Origin: a bacterium
Lineage (GTDB): Bacteria > Verrucomicrobiota > Verrucomicrobiae > JAJYAR01
DNA length: 7,972 bases
Assembly: GCA_021779435.1 (NCBI GenBank)
Contig: JAJYAR010000107.1
Span: 1-7,972 of the forward strand
Direction of reading: 5' to 3'
Positions within the stretch are counted from its first letter, which is position 1. Every line of letters begins with the position of its first letter. Position numbers and translations under genes: made by a program. The notes beneath the pieces are model-generated. The model was given only the letters and a program-made list of their open reading frames with translations. It did not search any database and was not told where the DNA came from. Positions 6,189-7,972 of this stretch are shown here, piece after piece.

Positions 6189-7166
6189 TCAGGCTTCCAC
6201 TCCGAGCTTTTCCAGGAGCCGCTGGAGGTCCTCGTTGCCGCGATACTCGATGACAATCCTGCCCTTCTTGGCGGTGTGCAGGACGGCCACGCGGGCACCG
6301 AGGTGGGAGGTCAGTTTCTTTTCGATCCCCTGAACGGTCGCCGCGTCTTTGGGCGACAGGGTCGAGGCGGGGCGCGGATGGCCCGCAACACCGGAACCGG
6401 CCTTGGCGGAGGTCGCCAGTTTCTCGGTCGTCCTGACGCTCAGCCCTTCCTCGATGACCCGACGGGCAAGCACCAGACGTTGCGCCGGATCCTCGATGCC
6501 GAGGAGCACCTTGGCGTGGCCCACACTGATCAGGTTCTTTGAGACATAGCCCTGAAGTTCGGCGTCGAGCCCCAGCAGCCGCAGCGAGTTCGCGACCGTC
6601 GCACGGCTCTTGCCGACGCGCTCCGCCGCGGTCTCCTGCGTGAGGTCGAAGTCACGGATCAACGAGGCATAGCCATGCGCCTCTTCAATCGCATTCAGGC
6701 CTTCGCGCTGCAGGTTTTCGATCAATCCAAGCGCCGCGGACGAAGCGTTGCTCGCCTCGACCACACGGGCTGGGATCGTCTTGATCTTCAGCAGTTGAAA
6801 GGCGCGCCAGCGGCGTTCGCCGGCAATCAGCTGGTATTTGTCACCGGCCTTCCGCACCACGATCGGCTGCAGCAGTCCTTCGGAGCGGATGCTCTCCGCG
6901 AGCTCGTTCAACTGCTCCGGCGGGATTTCGCGGCGCGCCTGGTACGGGCTCGGCTCGACGAGATGGACCGCGAGTTCCTGGTAACCGGGAGCGCCGGGCG
7001 TGGCAACCGGCGCGGTGGCGGGAGCCTGCGCATGCGACGCCTGGGGCGTCGCGGCCGGGGCATGGCCGTTCACTGCGCCGGCGGCAGCCGGAGCAGCGGG
7101 TTTCGCGGCGGCAATCAAGCCGCCCAGTCCACGACCGAGACGAGATTTGGAGGGTGCTGCCGACAT
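6189..7166 (-). CDS. parB: Chromosome-partitioning protein ParB
   Basis: ParB binds parS sites near the replication origin, spreads as a CTP-loaded clamp and works with the ATPase ParA to segregate origins. The 325-residue chain has the usual order. The N-terminal ParA-contacting peptide RLGRGLGGLI is at 9-18. A linker of about 45 residues rich in Ala and Pro follows (20-61). The CTP-binding domain has SPYQARREI (73-81) and GERRWRA (116-122), then the ENLQREGLNAIEEA helix (150-163). The helix-turn-helix is at about 175-197 (LTQETAAERVGKSRATVANS), and a C-terminal dimerisation segment lies at about 275-325. All nucleotide-binding motifs are intact. The gene begins two bases after the stop codon of the LysM gene, which implies cotranscription. 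No parA precedes it, unlike the common parA-parB pair, and I found no parS site in the window. No Shine-Dalgarno motif is seen. Confidence 0.96.
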   Translation of the reverse strand: MSAAPSKSRLGRGLGGLIAAAKPAAPAAAGAVNGHAPAATPQASHAQAPATAPVATPGAPGYQELAVHLVEPSPYQARREIPPEQLNELAESIRSEGLLQPIVVRKAGDKYQLIAGERRWRAFQLLKIKTIPARVVEASNASSAALGLIENLQREGLNAIEEAHGYASLIRDFDLTQETAAERVGKSRATVANSLRLLGLDAELQGYVSKNLISVGHAKVLLGIEDPAQRLVLARRVIEEGLSVRTTEKLATSAKAGSGVAGHPRPASTLSPKDAATVQGIEKKLTSHLGARVAVLHTAKKGRIVIEYRGNEDLQRLLEKLGVEA

Positions 7167-7168
7167 GG

Positions 7169-7753
7169 CTATTTCGCTGCTGCGCCCGAGGGGGCGTTTG
7201 GAATGAAAAGGGTCTGCCCTGGAATGATTTTTGACGGATCCGAAATCTTGTTGGCGTTGATGATGTCGGAGACTCGCGCTCCATTTTTCTTCGCGATCAG
7301 TGCAATCGTATCGCCTTTCTCAACGGTGTAGCTGACGCCTGCCTTCGCATAATCATCCGAAAACGCCTGGACCGCGGGTTTTGATGCCGCCGGCCGTGCG
7401 ATCGCATCCAGCGCCGCATTCGTCTGCTTTGCCAGCTTTTCCATCTGCCCGGCAACCTGCTGAACCGTCTGGGCGTTCGCGTCCCGGATCTCGGCGCGCA
7501 CCGACCGGTGAAGATCGTCGACCGCGTCGTTCAGCTGCGCCGCGGTCACGGTTCCGCGGGTGGCCGACGAAGCCTGCTGGCGAAGCTCCCGGTTCTCCCG
7601 CTCGAGTTCCTCCACGCGCAGCGAGAGCTCGCCCACCCGTTGCGTCAGGCCGCGCAGGTCCTCGCGCATGTTCGCGAGCTCGACCTGCGATGAGCCGGTC
7701 TGCGCGAACATCGTGCCGGCCATGGCTGCAGCGATCGCAACAATCTTCCACAT
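7169..7753 (-). CDS. Exported coiled-coil protein with C-terminal LysM domain
   Basis: The 194-residue product begins with a signal peptide (MWKIVAIAAAMAGTMFA, likely cut after A17), so it should act in the periplasm. Residues about 22-60 have heptad-like spacing with many Glu, Arg and Leu (RVEELERENRELRQQ at 46-60) and predict a coiled coil. A second helical stretch runs from 70 to 118. After an Ala/Pro linker comes one LysM domain at about 142-185, with YTVEKGDTIALIAKK (142-156), INANKI (165-170) and IIPGQTLFIP (176-185). LysM domains bind the glycan backbone of peptidoglycan. No catalytic domain is present, so the protein is probably a structural or scaffold factor at the wall. Start ATG 7753 is chosen for the signal peptide; the frame stays open to 7873 upstream, but that part is Arg/Ser-rich and unlike a gene. 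Its stop lies two bases from the parB start. Confidence 0.87.
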   Translation of the reverse strand: MWKIVAIAAAMAGTMFAQTGSSQVELANMREDLRGLTQRVGELSLRVEELERENRELRQQASSATRGTVTAAQLNDAVDDLHRSVRAEIRDANAQTVQQVAGQMEKLAKQTNAALDAIARPAASKPAVQAFSDDYAKAGVSYTVEKGDTIALIAKKNGARVSDIINANKISDPSKIIPGQTLFIPNAPSGAAAK

Positions 7754-7972
7754 GCCGGCCCAGCTTGAGGAAACCGACAGCGAAAACAAGCGGCATGTCG
7801 CGTCGAAGCACCACGCCGTCGGAAGTAGCGGACGCCGCCGCAGGTCCGGCGACCGCGACGTGCCGCAAGTCACCTTTCAGTCAGCAGCGGCGGAACGGGT
7901 CTCGACGCGACGTGCGTGCCGAGTCCAACGGGAAAGCCGCGGAGGAAGTCTCTCTCTGGCAGCATGCGGCCG
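7754..7972. other. Right-hand edge, no recognised gene
   Basis: These 219 bases presumably hold the promoter of the LysM-parB unit. All three minus-strand frames entering from the right edge stop by about 7860-7890, and none gives a recognisable C terminus such as ParA. On the plus strand an ATG at 7795 opens a frame that stays open to the edge (59 codons). The peptide is Arg/Ser/Ala-rich and unfamiliar, has no Shine-Dalgarno motif, and only moderately GC-rich third positions, so I do not call it a gene. I see no tRNA or other RNA gene and no clear -35/-10 pair. Confidence 0.4.

Noticed and set aside
7900..7972. RNase P-like string GGAGGAAGTCTC at the right edge
   Set aside because: It resembles the conserved GAGGAAAGTCC of RNase P RNA only loosely, and the flanking conserved bases are absent.

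Overview
The window looks like ordinary chromosome from a GC-rich Gram-negative bacterium. All confidently identified genes lie on the minus strand, so transcription runs from the right end of the window to the left. The combination of a 2,3-bisphosphoglycerate-independent phosphoglycerate mutase with the variant motifs VIRDGWG and GHENIGAGR, a SecG with a long Ala/Pro tail, a LolA-like exported protein directly behind secG, and a DUF2911 exported protein suggests a member of the Planctomycetes-Verrucomicrobia-Chlamydiae group, most likely Verrucomicrobiota of the Opitutus type. That placement is inference from protein flavour; no rRNA or other marker is present.

Reading in the direction of transcription: positions 7753-6189 hold an exported coiled-coil LysM protein followed after 2 nt by parB (chromosome segregation). 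After a 96-nt gap comes secG (6092-5670). Four bases later starts a LolA-like exported protein (5665-4790), which overlaps by 4 nt (TTGA) a HAD phosphatase (4793-4134). Then come single genes with longer spacers: a small tandem ribbon-helix-helix regulator (3947-3633), a class I aspartate (possibly also prephenate) aminotransferase (3466-2273), gpmI (2127-499), and the first 114 codons of a DUF2911 exported protein that runs off the left edge (343-1).

Two textbook intrinsic terminators close the aminotransferase and gpmI units. A third equally good one sits 27 nt after the secG stop codon but inside the signal-peptide codons of the next gene. This is the most unusual structure in the window: either secG transcription normally ends there, or the LolA-like and HAD genes are expressed by translation-dependent readthrough. 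A second genome-level oddity is that none of the nine minus-strand starts has a recognisable Shine-Dalgarno sequence.

Functionally the window mixes cell-envelope genes (LysM protein, SecG, LolA-like protein, DUF2911 protein), chromosome segregation (ParB), and central metabolism (GpmI, aminotransferase, HAD phosphatase). I see no mobile element, CRISPR array, RNA gene, phage gene or defence island, and no convincing undescribed multi-gene system. The last 219 bases (7754-7972) hold no gene I recognise.
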